Below are positions 1-11,429 of a DNA stretch of 64,000 bases, piece after piece (positions within the stretch are counted from its first letter, which is position 1; every line of letters starts with the position of its first letter). The DNA comes from Ixodes scapularis (lineage: Eukaryota; Arthropoda; Arachnida; Ixodida; Ixodidae), in contig NW_024609846.1 of NCBI RefSeq assembly GCF_016920785.2, positions 82,159,816 to 82,223,815 on the forward strand. Reading direction: 5' to 3'. The notes under the pieces are model-generated. The model did no database searches, was not told the origin of the DNA, and saw only the letters and a list, made by a program, of their open reading frames with translations. A program made the translations under genes and the position numbers.

Positions 1-48
1 TTTGCGGGCAGCATCCCGCCTGGGCCGACACTCGCGGAAGGGCCGAGC

Positions 49-1955
49 CAGACTTGTACGTAATCCGTTACAAGTAACGAAATTACTTGTAATCCCTTAC
101 ATTTATCAGTAATTTAGTAACGGAATAATTACATATTTTCTGGAGTAATTTTAAAGTAATTCCCTTACATTTTTGACGTAACGGATTGCTTGTAATCCGT
201 TACTTTTTTTTTTGGTTAGAATTAACCCCCCCCCCCCCCCCCCCCCCGCCGCGCCCCTTCTACATAAAGTTTCTTGTTTTTTTTTAGTTTTTGTAAAGTC
301 GATCGCAGTGACACTGTCACGCGAATTGACCAGCGCAAAGGGAGGCTTGGCGCTCTTCAGTTCCGCAAAGCCTTTTCATGCAACACCAAGCCCCTGAACT
401 ATTTTTTTTAGACCCTAACAACAATGTCAAAAAATCCAAATACACATTTCTACAAAAAAAAAAAAAAAAAAAAGGAGGGGAGGGGCAAGGTATTTCCGTT
501 TTTTTTTAGTCCCTTTGCTTTTCTTTTTTTTTTTTGCGATCGAAGACGGGGAGAGGAGGACACCAAGTGATTGTATGCCTCTTCGAGAAGCTCGAGGCGG
601 TAAGTGCACTGAAAAGGATTAACAATGTCCTTCCCGGTTATAGTGACTACGACCGTTTTCATAATGTCACCACACGAGACAACGCTCCGTCTAGAGTGCC
701 TCAATGTTGTTGGGGCGCAGCAGCCAACAACACTGAGGCACTGTAGCTCCGTCTACCCTACCCTTTTTGTGAGTCAGCTTTTTGCGAGCACTTAGAAAAT
801 GGTAATAGTCTTCCTTTCCACTTCTTCCGGTTTTGCCCCAGCAGGACGAATCTTATCTTAAGCAGATATTTTTACAAATAAAACATAATGATGACTGACG
901 TAGACTTGATATTCTGAGCTTGAGGAGAGAGTGAAATTCATGAGTGGGGCCATAGCGCGGCTTACTTAGTACTCTACCCTTTGCTGCCCTTGGCATCAGC
1001 GGACGTATCTGGAGAACACCGGAGTAAACTGCAGTCGGTTCGTGCTCCGTGCATTTTTGAACTGCACCAAGAAAGGTACACACGGCAAACGTGCGTATAC
1101 ATTTCCTTGTTTTAACCGACGTTCGAACTAATTGTTGTTAGGATTGTCCCTCTTTTTCTTCTATTACTTATATTTATATACTGGAAACTTTTTTATTCAC
1201 CAACGTCTCAAGTGGGGCTCGAACTGTTCAGAACCAAAGGAAGAAGAATATCGAGCCAAACCTTAGTTATTATTTAATTATCACCTTACTGTTACAACTA
1301 TGTTTTGCTATTGATGACTTCCACAGCTTCGCGATTTAGACAATGGAGAATTTTAGTAGCTCGGTCCGATGACTCCGATAACGATATCCGATACTTCGCC
1401 GCCGTCTTTGCGCATCCATCATATCGTTATCAGGTATCGCGGGTATCGGAGGTATCGGAAGGACCTACTGAATCTCTCGAATAACAGGCCACTGCTGCAA
1501 CAATGAAGCTTTGTTCTATCTTCGATGTAAATCGTACTTCACTTGCTTCGCTGAAAAAGCTCAATGCAGAAAATGAAGCATTCGTGAGGAACAATTTGGC
1601 ACTCCAATCCAGTGCCTCAGCTAAAATGGTGTTCAGCGTAGCAGTCGACATATTGAGTAAGAAATACCGCAAGATGTTTGACGAGACTTTCCAGAGCCAG
1701 CTGTTGCTCAAAATACTCAAGGTCATTAAATGGAACACGTTGCAACAATAAGAACTTGAATAATCCTTTTCCCTTTGTTTCTTACTTGAGGACATTAATG
1801 TTAAAAGTAACGCCACGAAAGTAACGGATTACTTTTTGTGGTAACGGTCAGTTACTTTTATGGGAGGGTAATTGTAATTGTAATAAATTACAATTTAGCC
1901 TTGAGTAATTGTAAATGTAATTCTTTACTATTTTTCAGTAACGTGTACAAGTCTG
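49..1955. mobile_element. hAT-family DNA transposon, non-autonomous, with 8-bp target duplication
   Basis: The element starts CAGACTTGTAC and ends GTACAAGTCTG, so the termini are inverted, and it begins CAG and ends CTG as many hAT elements do. The 8 bases GGCCGAGC occur immediately outside both ends (41-48 and 1956-1963); an 8-bp duplication is the hAT signature. Both ends carry many subterminal GTAACG/GTAATC-like motifs of the kind bound by hAT transposases. The interior is AT-rich with C and A homopolymer runs and holds a short remnant of transposase at 1503-1751. It sits inside an older repeat (1-48 plus 1956-2250), whose uninterrupted relative is at 13225-13550. It cannot move on its own. 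Confidence 0.88.
1503..1751 (+). pseudogene. hAT transposase C-terminal dimerisation-region remnant
   Basis: This is an open frame of 82 codons inside the hAT element. Residues about 36-70 read SSASAKMVFSVAVDILSKKY followed by RKMFDETFQSQLLLK. That fits the hAT C-terminal dimerisation region (a Ser-Ala-x-x-x-VFS...G/D-I-L-S-K-K-R pattern, then a Leu-rich helix). The catalytic RNase-H-like core is missing; only the C-terminal tail survives. The usual family protein is 500-700 residues, so this is a relic. No promoter or splice sites were evident. The match was made by eye, and a profile search with the hAT dimerisation domain would settle it. Confidence 0.6.
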
Positions 1956-2250
1956 GGCCGAGCGTGGATTAGGGCCGAGCAAGCCGGAACTGCCGAGTGC
2001 GGGGCCTAGGCCGACCACTGCGAAAGGGCCGGGAGGAGTGTCGAGGCCGAAAGAGGGGGAAGGCCGGGCACGGCGGCAAGGCTTAGGGAAGCGTAAGGGC
2101 CGATAACGGGGGTGGGGATTAGAGCGATCAGTGCACGCGTGGCTCCTTCGTCGACGCGGGAATTCGTTGGAAAGAAAACCGATAGATGGCGCGCCCTGTT
2201 TTCGCTCCTTTCTGTTTGGAGACCTGTTTGATTTGACGAGTCTGGCGTGG
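1956..2250 (-). repeat. Dispersed repeat A, copy 1 (split by the hAT element)
   Basis: This GC-rich stretch has repeated GGCCGAG-like words. It matches the reverse complement of 13225-13550 through several landmarks: the GATAGATGGCGCGCCCTGTTT block, the CTTTCTGTTTGGAGACCTGTTTG block and the GTGGATTAGGGCCGAGC block. The other part of this copy lies left of the hAT element at 24-48. No recognisable coding domain was seen. The repeat class is unknown. Confidence 0.75.
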
Positions 2251-2254
2251 AGCA

Positions 2255-2280
2255 CGGTGGAAGAAAAATGCCTTCCACCG
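2255..2280. repeat. Short hairpin
   Basis: CGGTGGAAG and CTTCCACCG arms enclose a short spacer at the right edge of repeat A copy 1. It could be an element end or chance. Confidence 0.3.
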
Positions 2281-3242
2281 TAACCTAAAAACCTTTTTTT
2301 TTTTTTTTTTTAACACACATTTTGAGCGAGCGATTGTAACGACAGAGTGAAGTCTGGAAAAGCGAAACAACGTAACCCCGCTGCATGAGCTCTCGTGCAG
2401 CCAGATCCTCTCGCAGTGCTATGAACTCGTGCTCTAGCTTTCGCTATAATACAGGGGGCTCCTAAATAGACCGATTTCACCAGCCAGTTTGACCACTCTG
2501 CCGCAATGCATCGAGGGAACTGTAGTCTTTCCGCATGTGCGACAACTGCGCTGGAGCTCTGCGCGTGTGGAGCACGAGCCCTTTCGTGCACTGCCGTTTG
2601 CTTTATGTGAACTAAAGTTATGGCGGCGTCACGCATGCGCCAAACACTTAGTGAGATCGGTATATTGTCTCAACATCTTCGTCTTATATGTGCTTGCCCA
2701 ATAGGGCGCGGGCACAAGCCCTGTTTGAATAGAAGCCTCTTGGCTCCCCTCTAGGTTGACTGGCGCAGTGTCTTCACGCAGCAAGGTCAGGAGCTTCGTT
2801 TCGTCGCGTACTAGTACTTCCGACTTTATAAGCCCTCACAGTGGAAGGCAAGAGGCAGACTACAACCTCAGTTTTTTCTGCGCCCCTGCCAACAGACGAA
2901 AAATAAACTTACCATGATCCCACGGATAAATTCGGAGTACACTTGATGTGTGGTGTCTGAGATGGCCAAAAAAAAAAAAAAAGTGCAAAATACTTCTACG
3001 AGGGCAGCTAAGCCTATCGCACATATTACACATTCTGTGCACTCCGAATTGTGTGTGCGATCGATCTAGGTAATTTGCAAAGAAAAAGTCTTCTAAGCAA
3101 ACGTTTGGATACAAAACAAATGAGGAGATCTACGGAATGGGATTTGCTCCTTTTTGATCCAGGGGCCCGACATGGAATTCTAAATTGAAACCCGGCTCAC
3201 ACCGCTTACACCTCATACAAAAGACAGTCTGACAGACACGAT
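2281..3242. other. No gene seen; poly-T and poly-A tracts only
   Basis: The stretch holds a poly-T run at about 2295-2311 and a poly-A run near 2968-2981. Open frames on both strands are short, low-complexity, and without recognisable domains or splice context. Confidence 0.5.
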
Positions 3243-3341
3243 CGAGTCACCGCGAGATCCGTGTTTCGAATGCCGCGTGCCATGTCTCTTCTTCAACTCA
3301 TTGCCCTGCAGCATTCGAAGAATGGACCTCGCGGTGACTCG
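3243..3341. repeat. Imperfect inverted repeat with 34-bp arms
   Basis: The arm CGAGTCACCGCGAG...TTCGAATGCCGC (3243-3276) pairs with 3308-3341 with a few mismatches. TTCGAAT inside the arms recalls a tRNA B box, but no A box was found at the right spacing. It is probably a small foldback element or inverted SINE fragments. Confidence 0.5.
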
Positions 3342-3649
3342 CGTTCGAATCTTTCCGCAGACCGTCCTTCGTAGGATTTATGAGCAGTGTGACCATGGCT
3401 TAACGTTCAGGTATCAATTTTATCATGAAAATCCCGAAACATTACGTAGACGGGAGCGGTATGTCATAAAGCAAAAGCGGGATTGCCATGGTGGGGAAGA
3501 ACAATCAGAGATGCTTAAAAGAGTTGTAAAAAAAATTGCAAGGCGAGTAAAAAAAAAAAAAAAAAGAATCAAGATTAATTAACCGCGTCTCTATGAGAAA
3601 GCAAATGACGTCGCACTGAGTTTCTATTTGTGCACGAGCTCACTAGGTA

Positions 3650-3696
3650 ACCGGACAAAAGCTCACCGGACAAAAGCTCACCGACAAAAGCTCACC
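3650..3696. repeat. Three-copy 15-16 bp tandem repeat shared with 13.58-13.63 kb
   Basis: The unit CCGGACAAAAGCTCA occurs three times. Its reverse complement, GGTGAGCTTTTGTCCGG, is close to the tandem units GGTGAGCTTTTCTCCGG at 13582-13633. Such end-proximal microrepeats often mark transposon termini, so both loci may be ends of one unnamed family. Confidence 0.55.
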
Positions 3697-4680
3697 TAAT
3701 TTTTTTTGGCTACCAGGGCGAAAGACAGGCTGGGATAAAGTGCGGACACGATGGACATTGCACCATTTTTAGGACAACTGGTACGCCTTACCATACAAAG
3801 GTGTCGACAGATAAGCCATAACAGGCAAAGCGACGATTTGGGACCAAAATTTAGGTCACCGATATTGAGTGGAGCTGATAACATAAAGCTTGCTTAACTT
3901 AAGGTATGCCGGAGCACCCTTGCGCCACGCTGAAGGAACTTCGTGGATCGAAGTTTTGAACCCGCTTTTTCAATGTTCTTATGTCACGCTAAACGCGCAC
4001 ATAAAAATTATGCAGAATCTACTCATCGACATTGCAAGAACACAGTGGCATATAATGGTCAGTGTTAGTCTGGAAATACCTTTAGCTTATTACTGGAAGC
4101 ATGCTTAAATAGGCCGGTTAAGACGTGTTAGCTTTGCCTCGAGAAGTTGAAGTTGCTCGAGCGCTTGTAAACTTTGTTTAATTTTGTCAACGCGCGATTC
4201 AGGTGAATTTCTGCAAAGTAAAAAAGAAAATAGCGTGGTACAGAAATTATATATGCTTTGCTGTTTCTTTGTGCATATTAAGGCGTCGCAACCAAAATGG
4301 GTTCATCGGGACCGCCAACTAGGGCCGCCGTTATGTCCACGGGTCTATGCCTCGCCATTCCGTCGTGGCCAAATGCATGGGAATTTCGCTCTAGATTATT
4401 ATGTTGACTCTATAATCCCGACAGACAAGCTTCGTACCCCAACTGCGGGTTTATGGACAACACTTCGTGTCAGATGAGAAACCTCTTTGCGATTGACTAG
4501 AAAAAAATATATTCTGAAATGTGACTATAAAAAGACGGCTCTCTGACTACGGCACTACCGCTGCCACACTAAGACGCAGAATGCCTCCAACATGGCGTCA
4601 AGGCACTGATAGCAGACGGCAATGTTGGTTTCGATCGTTTCGATTTCGAGTCTAACCGGAAGTGACGTCAGGTGCAAACT
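3697..4680. other. No gene seen
   Basis: Only short chance open frames occur here. No domain, repeat terminus or RNA gene was recognised. Confidence 0.4.
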
Positions 4681-4681
4681 C

Positions 4682-5935
4682 TAATAGCGAGTTCGTTTCA
4701 CACGCACTGGCACCGTTCGAGTTCTCTCCCAGAATCCCCAGAATGGATCGCACTCGCAGTGTGTTGCACGGAGAACTGGACTCAAACGAACACGCCAAAT
4801 GCACCGAGTTCAGAAAACTGATGATGCCGCCATCTATGTTGTAGAAAGAGTACCGACCTCAAACCGAAACTAGCGCCTTTCTGTTCGGAGTGATGGGTGG
4901 GAATGCGAGAGTGTAGTCCCTATCAACGTTTATCTATACAAACGTTTAACGCTGCAACCCGTTGTTCACAGTTACGATGACTTCAAACAACTCGGCTGTC
5001 GTAGAGATAGTTACAGACGGCGTAAATTTCCGCATCCAGCTGTCTACAAAGCAGCTGGTTGCGTTTACAGTGAAGAAAACTGATGAGGCTGTCCGAGCAG
5101 AAGCTTGATCCGTTCGAGCATGGTATTATGGGTGAGCCACTGAAAGGGTACGGCTTAAAACTAGTATGTTGGAATATCCAGCAAAGCTTTTCGTGGGACT
5201 TTCGATTTCGATCGTCATTACAGGAGGATCAGATATTAGCCTTGGTGAGGACGTCGAGAATGAGAGCTTTCTCGAACAAAATAAACGGGGCAAGTTAGCT
5301 GACGTAGGTAAGTGTTAAACATGATGATGTTGCCCAAGCCTCGAGTAAAGTCACTATGTTTAGCTTTCTCGCATGCTTATTGGGCAGACAGAGGTATCTG
5401 TTGAAGGAGTTTTGTGGACAAATGTTAAATTTTTCATCCGCACACGGATGGGGATAAACATCTCGGGAGCCGCTGATGCGTTTGTTCTGAGCATTTCTTG
5501 ACACACTGGTATATTTCAGCGTCTGTACGGTAACAGAGCGACTTAAAACCTGCAAATAAAGCACGGGTTGTTAATTGCTTCTTTATGAAATAGCAGACGC
5601 TCACAATTCAAGCTCGCGTTTGATTATGTTGCACGCGGGACGCGATTTCTATCAGAAAATCTACTTTTTTTCTTTTCGGTTCCGCGACACATCGTAGCAG
5701 ACGAACCCTCGTCGTCTGCTCCCGCTCCTCGCCGGCTTCGCCGGAGCGAGGCATGATGGGATTGCATTTTGGCGCACGCCCGATTTTCTCGGTGCAGCGA
5801 GTGCATGCACGCGTGGGGTGCCGCCGCTGAAACGAACTCGAGGAGTGCAACCACTCGTGGAGTGCCTGCCGAAACGAACCCGCTTTACGCCGCGAGTGGG
5901 CACGCGTGGACACGAGTGCCGTGAAACGAACCCTA
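4682..5935. mobile_element. Candidate TIR DNA transposon
   Basis: The left end ATAGCGAGTTCGTTTCACAC is matched in inverse at the right end, where the complement reads ATAGGGTTCGTTTCACGGCAC. GAAACGAAC motifs recur several times in the right 120 bp (5830-5935). A clean target duplication was not identified, although TA dinucleotides flank both ends. The interior has a small clean open frame at 4977-5108 and a good splice donor near 5310 (GTAAGT). The family is not assigned. Confidence 0.45.
4977..5108 (+). CDS. Possible first exon or short ORF of the 4.7-5.9 kb element
   Basis: This 43-codon frame begins ATG and encodes MTSNNSAVVEIVTDGVNFRI followed by a Lys-rich segment, ending at TGA. It reads like real protein (mixed composition, no homopolymer), but I recognise no family. 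A second frame opens just downstream and runs to a GTAAGT donor near 5310, so the gene may be frameshifted and spliced. Its placement inside an inverted-repeat element suggests a transposon-encoded protein. It could equally be chance. Confidence 0.25.
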   Translation: MTSNNSAVVEIVTDGVNFRIQLSTKQLVAFTVKKTDEAVRAEA

Positions 5936-5951
5936 TATACACACTTTATTA

Positions 5952-6128
5952 TACCTCACCCCAAATGAACCTGAATTCCTTATGTGATGAAACGAATGAC
6001 GACGCACTGATGCAACCGTCATACTCATTTACACTGATTTTGAACGCCTCAAAAATTTCTCCTCTGTTTTGGGTTCCTACTTCATCCAGCAAAGGATCAC
6101 ACGAACACTTATTACAGTGGAATTCGAA
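5952..6128 (-). pseudogene. Penelope-like element: C-terminal fragment after GIY-YIG
   Basis: On the minus strand the frame reads EFHCNKCSCDPLL, then RGEIFEAFKIS, then CISASSFVSSHKEFRF. In Penelope-like elements the segment after the GIY-YIG nuclease has this order: a Cys/His cluster, an R-E-I-x-E-A-F-x-I helix, then C-I/V-S-x-(P/A)-S with an acidic or basic tail. The reverse transcriptase and the nuclease core are absent from this fragment, so it is a 5'-truncated or broken copy. It lies directly beside the right end of the 4.7-5.9 kb element. Confidence 0.6.
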
Positions 6129-6354
6129 GTTCCACGAAGGAGACCGCTTTACAGAATGTTGATAATCTATGTACGATCGGGTGGTGCACGAAAGCACCCG
6201 ATGACAAAAGCTCCGTGTGAAATGACCACGACTGACACATTGCCCTTTTGCCCCGCCTTAAAATGGCCAGTTTCATCAGGAGCCAATGACGCGAATCCCC
6301 AGATCAGGTGGCCGGGTCCTCACCGTGACGGCGGAGCATTTTGCTTTTAATTAA

Positions 6355-7394
6355 AGGGCCTCTGACACGCCAAAAAATATCAAAGTGCCCGCCAGTACCC
6401 TGTGACGTAACAGTGTACCGCAAGGTGTCGAAGCGGTCAGAAGGGAAGCATTGACTTACGTCACTAAATTGTGTTCCCCGGAAGTCACGTGAGTGTCGCT
6501 TCTCGTGCTCCCCACGACCGTGCTTAAGACTTTTTTTTTTTTGTCTTCTCCACGAGTGATTGTAGAAAACGAAGTTTCAGTTCCACTAGCTTTTTATCAC
6601 TGCACCGTTTGTTAGTTTGCGCGCTGTAAAAGTTGAGGACGAAGAGTCAGTAGATTGACGTGATGGAGGTCAATGATCAAAGCGTTGCGAGTACAAGCTG
6701 CAGGAGTGCATGCCATCAGTCCGATCGTACAGAGCCATACTGGGGACAAAACAAGCTATCAAGTTTTGAAAATAAAAATTAGAACGCTCGCAGAAATTAG
6801 GAGCTGTAGCATACGACACGCCCGATCGCATTGCTGAAGGTTCAGACACCGAAGTCGTCGAATCATCGGATACTATCCAGGCTGAAAATGTTCACCGTCT
6901 AGAGAATACGAGCTGGTGAGTGTATCAAGTACAAGTAAACGTCGAGTATAAAGTACGTGTTTTGTCTAGAACATGAGCAGAACTTGTTGACTAGGCTCAC
7001 TGACTCCTATTCTTCTACCGTTACAGGCTCATTAAACGATGAAAAGCAAATAAAGAAACCTTGTATGCTTGAATTTCTCGCGCAGGTGCGGAGAATAACA
7101 AAGATATAAAAACGATAATACGCGCGGACGCGGTAAGCACGAGGAGTGAGACAGCTCACGTGACTTCCAGTGATGCCTCCCTTCTGACCGCCCCGACCTC
7201 TTGCGGTACACTGTTACGTCACAGTGCACTGGCGGGAACTTTGAATTGGCTTCGTATTTCTATTTTTTATAAAAAATCTACGCAACCCTAAAGTGAAACA
7301 ATTCTTTGGTGATATCCTGATACAACATTTTAACGCCTAGCAAGAAAAAAAAATGGGGGGGGGGGGGGGGGGGGGGGCGTGTCAGAGGCCCTTT
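6355..7394. mobile_element. Kolobok-like TTAA element, internally deleted copy
   Basis: Termini AGGGCCTCTGACACG and CGTGTCAGAGGCCCT are perfect inverted repeats, with TTAA immediately outside at 6351-6354 and 7395-7398. TTAA targets with AGGG/CCCT ends fit Kolobok better than piggyBac, whose ends usually start CC. The outer 550 bp on the left and 350 bp on the right match the element at 39533-42800. What is missing here is the P2X7-domain exon 2/3 and THAP segment (41792-42402 of the long copy) and the LINE inserted in the intron. A poly-G run of about 24 lies near the right end. Confidence 0.85.
6663..6915 (+). pseudogene. Relic first exon of the P2X7-domain gene
   Basis: The frame starts MEVNDQSVASTSCRSACHQS and stops after 39 codons. 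Another frame then continues with an acidic, Ser-rich stretch (SDTEVVESSDT) to GAATACGAGCTG followed by the donor GTGAGT. The equivalent exon in the longer copy at 39955-40212 has the same layout. Downstream, a pyrimidine-rich acceptor ending TTACAG lies at 7026, but the P2X7 exons expected beyond the intron have been deleted. It is not a functional gene. Confidence 0.6.
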
Positions 7395-7398
7395 AAGC

Positions 7399-7896
7399 GG
7401 CAATAAGTGGGCACGCGAGCGTGTGTAACGTAATCATGCCGTTATTGGAACAATGCTGGTTGAAGCTTCCACAGGGATTCTGCACGTGGGGCTATCATGC
7501 TACATACGTACGAACGCCCATCTGTCGTTGATATTTTAGACTACCGATGTAGCGCATCCCACATGTTTGTGTGAATCTGTTTTTTTTTTTTTTTATTTTG
7601 TTTTGTGCGCATGCTCTCCTGTTTTGTTTATTTTGAAGCATAATCTAGTTAGCTTCAAAGGTGTTCTGAGGGAACGCCAACAAGGCCGACAATTTTTCTT
7701 GAAATTTATATCGACCCTTCTTTTGTTCGTTGGTAGCCATTTTATTTTTTATTGTCACTTTTTAATTTTGACAGTATGCTTCAAGTTGAGTTTCGAGCTT
7801 CGTATCTCTCAGTCGCTCTTTGTCCTTTTGCTCTAGAGTTTTTTTTTTTTTTTTTTTCTTATATAAGCAAACTTTACCACATTCGTTTCGGGACAA
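7399..7896. other. No gene seen; T-rich
   Basis: Two poly-T tracts (near 7580 and 7840) lie here. Open frames are T-run translations with no domain. Confidence 0.4.
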
Positions 7897-7943
7897 CCGG
7901 ATCAGAGCCTTTTATACTGGGAGTATAAAAGGCTCTGAACCGG
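7897..7943. repeat. Perfect-arm hairpin
   Basis: CCGG plus TCAGAGCCTTTTATACT pairs with AGTATAAAAGGCTCTGA plus CCGG across a two-base loop. No T-run follows as in an RNA polymerase III terminator, and it is not a tRNA. It may be a minimal foldback. Confidence 0.7.
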
Positions 7944-9119
7944 ATAGCAAATTTGAGCAGAGACAGACGAAAGTATTTGAGAAAGGGGAGAGCACAGGGG
8001 AGGGGCGAGCCTGACGGCCTCGGAACGGATTGCTTACCAAGGTCGCCCGGCTAAACTCATGGCGCACCCTCTCTTTCCCTCAGAAAGGGCGAGAGACGTG
8101 ATGAGAGAACAGTTATCCTCCCGTTTTCCCCACACAAATCTCCTTTGTGGGCGAAGAGGACTCGGCGTCCTTGAGCGACAAGGAATCCGTTCATTCCTAA
8201 GCTGACAGTACAGGGGGAGCTACGCGCCCGCCGGATCAGTCATCACCTGCCCCGCTTTCTGCGTGTGGTTACGGGAAGGAGCGTGATCACGTGATTAAAG
8301 TTAGACGTGCGATTGGTTCACCGAGCACCTTAGCTTCCTCCACACTCTCAGCTCAGTGGTGACGGAGTCCAGCCAGCGAAACACACACAGAAAGTGAGGT
8401 CGCGTTGACCAAGGCCACACGATCAGGTAGGGGTCGACTGGAGGACGGTGGGGACTGTTCGACTGTTTCGGGGAACTTTCGGCAAAATTCGACGAAGTTC
8501 GCCATCGTGAACAGTGTTGCGCAACCGGGAACTACAAACGGGCAGAAACAGCTCTTTTCTCCAGGAGAAAAGAATTGCAAGATGAACATGCGCATATCAG
8601 GACATCGTGGTGTCAGTTTTTAAGTTGTTTTGGTGCATTTTATTGCTTAGCGGACTATTTTTATCGTTCGAAGGGGCTCGACATCTTCACCATCCACGCT
8701 ACCTCTACTGGAAACGGCAAAAACGGTGGTTTTAGAGCTCCGATCACCAGCAGCGCATTCCGTCTTAATGCCAAGTGCGATCTTGAACATGCGGATTGTC
8801 AAAACTTGTGCCACTAAATAAGCTACGCTTCAGAGTAACGACACTTGGCCGTGTTGTGGCTTAAAATCATGGTTGGCAGTTATGTGAAGCTTTATCTGAA
8901 ATCGCAGAAAACGCTTTTTCGTCGTCCATAAATGTTTAAACAATTCGCGACAAAGCAAAGCTATATTACATGAGCTTCCTTACACCGAATCTAATGTTGA
9001 GGAAGTCGCACTTTTGAATCATGACGATCGGCAGCTACGTCTGCTCTGCACACTAATGCCTTCGCGTCTGCTGCCATCATGATCTTCACTCCCTCACCCC
9101 CTCTTCTTCTTGAATCATA
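7944..9119. other. No gene recognised
   Basis: Mixed-composition DNA with several 60-80 codon frames on both strands, none with a recognisable domain. No repeat termini were found. Confidence 0.35.
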
Positions 9120-9190
9120 ATCATCACCATCGCCATCGCCATCAGCAACATCATCGTCATCACCACCACCTCCATCATCACTTCCATCAT
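9120..9190. repeat. CAT/CAC trinucleotide microsatellite
   Basis: Imperfect (CAT)n/(CAC)n run: catcaccatcgccatcgcc and so on. Confidence 0.85.
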
Positions 9191-9199
9191 AATTTTAAC

Positions 9200-9364
9200 G
9201 CTTCTAAAGCTGGGTAGTGCTGTAACTCCCAACGCATACGGCGGCAGGCTGGCAGACGCACACGCGTAAGGGTTTTTGCCTATCTGCCTTGCCTGGCACG
9301 CCGCCGTGTGCGCACCAATTTAAGTGCAAATAAATCACTCACTCACTCACTCACTCACTCACAA
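9200..9364 (+). mobile_element. Candidate LINE 3' end with (ACTC)n tail
   Basis: A non-repetitive stretch ends AAATAAATC and passes into about eight ACTC units. Short-repeat tails of this kind are typical of 3' ends of RTE- and CR1-type LINEs. No coding part was seen, so only the tail pattern supports this. Confidence 0.35.
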
Positions 9365-11004
9365 GCACCAAAAATGGCGGCGCCCACAACAATGTCAGCG
9401 AACGGAGTGCCGATACTCTAGACGCAGCTCATTCAGTGGCTCTAGTCAAAACCATGGATATACTCTCGGCAGCCCCTACACACCTGTGACCTTCCTTTGT
9501 TGTGTGCATTCATGTCACTACTAGCTTCGGCGGACCGAAGACGCGACGGACCGCCCTTCCTTCCATGTGAGTGACAAAGAGATGACCTCTTGACCATCGG
9601 GGACATGTGTTCTTGCTACGCAATGTACGCTTTGTCATGATCCGATGAGTTTGGACTGCGTCGAACTCTGTGACAGGAATCTCCGACGAGTCCAGCCTGC
9701 CCAGCCTGTAACCCAAAGAGATCGGCCCGACAGGCCTTGTACAGCGCTAATTGTAAGTTTTTTTTTTTTTTTTTTTAATTCTAATAGACTATTAGAGACG
9801 TTCTGATTGGTTATTTTTTATGTTCGAAGTCATTTTTATTTTATTTTTCCTGTGAAAATATGGGTATCTTCGTGTCGCAAGATTTATGTCTAAAGCTGAA
9901 TACCACAGAAGCGTTGGTTAACCCTTATTTGCCCAGATTCGGTTTGTTGGCTGGAAGTGGAGTTTAGCTTATGTCAACGCGCTATGTGAGTGTATTTGCC
10001 TGTAGTTTTCTTTACTCGTCAAGCTTTTTTTACGTGCGTGATTTATTTTGAATTCTTGATTGATTTAAGCTTAATGTTCCGTTCAACTGTAATGTTCCTC
10101 TCGTATAACAGGCTATTTATTGAACTGTTAATTTCGTAGTACATTTGACACTGGTGAGCTGAAAAAGGCCAGCGATTTGATTTATAACTTGTAAATATAA
10201 TGGAGGAAATATTAGTACATTTGTAACTACGCGTGCCGCAAATGCCGTAAATGTAAAGAAGTTTTTTTTCCAAATCAACGTAGAGATATAGGTGTTAACT
10301 TAAATGGTGAGATTGTAATTAGCAGGTCTTAAGGCTAGATGAAGGGTTGAGGAACCCTGTGATGTTGCAAGAATAGGGCTAAACAATTTATAGATTAACC
10401 TTTCTACTATTTGATTAATTTCTTTAATCACTATCAATATTTAATACTAGATCGGTTGAGCTCTGAGCTAGGACAAGTCGGGCGAACAAAACAACAGTTA
10501 ACGCCTATGCCGGCTTGCTGGAAACAGCGTCTCAGCTGAGAGTATACGGAAAGCACTGTCGAAGCCAGCGCAGAAGCTGAGCGCGACTCATACCTCGTCT
10601 CAAGACGCTCGCGCGCCCCACCCTTTGCAGTGCTTTTTTTTCACCCATTGTCGGCTGGGGCGCTGATTGCCGCAAGCCGGCCCGGGTGTCTTGCTTGCTC
10701 ATCTATTTGTTATATGAGGCAGCACTGCTATCTCCTAGAATACTCAAGTATATTGTATACAAAATAGCGAAAAATATTCGCTGGAGGAGAAAGTTTTCAT
10801 TATAGAAAAGTAAACATTAAAAGAGTCGGTAGGCCTTTCTGAGATTTTATGTTAGAGAGCAACTGAATCGATTAATTGAACAGTTGATTAAAGGGCGACG
10901 GATAATAAACCTATATTTTATTTCGATATTCATAATTGACAAGGGTAAGAGAGAACTGACAGTGACTGAAGATGAAAGGTAAATGAATATTTAAAATTAC
11001 AGTG
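9365..11004. other. No gene recognised
   Basis: AT-rich interspersed DNA. There is a poly-T tract near 9760 and nothing with convincing coding character, TIRs or RNA structure. Confidence 0.35.
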
Positions 11005-11007
11005 GTA

Positions 11008-11110
11008 TGAGGTGGCCTAGTGGGAACTGGCACCTGAATCGAGGCCTAGCTCGCTTCTGTTTCTTTCAGAACTTTCTGCCCAGAACTCTGCGTGCGATCC
11101 CACCACGTTC
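11008..11110 (+). mobile_element. Possible tRNA-derived SINE head
   Basis: GGTGGCCTAGTGGGAACTGG resembles an RNA polymerase III A box (TGGCnnAGTGG), and GTGCGATCCCACC about 80 bases later resembles a B box. The rest does not fold as a tRNA by eye. Confidence 0.3.
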
Positions 11111-11429
11111 TTGCCCGGTTCAAAGCTTGCAGGGGTGAATCCTGGCACTCATTTTCGCTTTAATCTTTCTTTAGTTGTAATACTTAATAAAATGAATTGA
11201 CGGTACACTTTGAATTACGTGCTTCTATATTTACCTGGATGCGATAAAAAAAATTCCACAGTGAATGTGGCTTCTTTACTGCAGCTTTCTTTTCAGATGA
11301 ATATGTAGTGTTCAACTGATCACTATAAATACATCTGAAAAGAATGCTGCATGTCCGCTAATATGGCTGCCGAAAATAGTACAACCCGCGCTTGAAATCA
11401 GATGCCAAAATTTAAATAGCCAGGGCATA

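Noticed and set aside
6355..7394. piggyBac assignment for the TTAA elements
   Set aside because: TTAA fits both, but ends start AGGG rather than CCY and the longer copy has a THAP domain, which points to Kolobok.
9324..9364. CRISPR-like regular repeat
   Set aside because: Simple (ACTC)n microsatellite; no spacers and a eukaryotic context.
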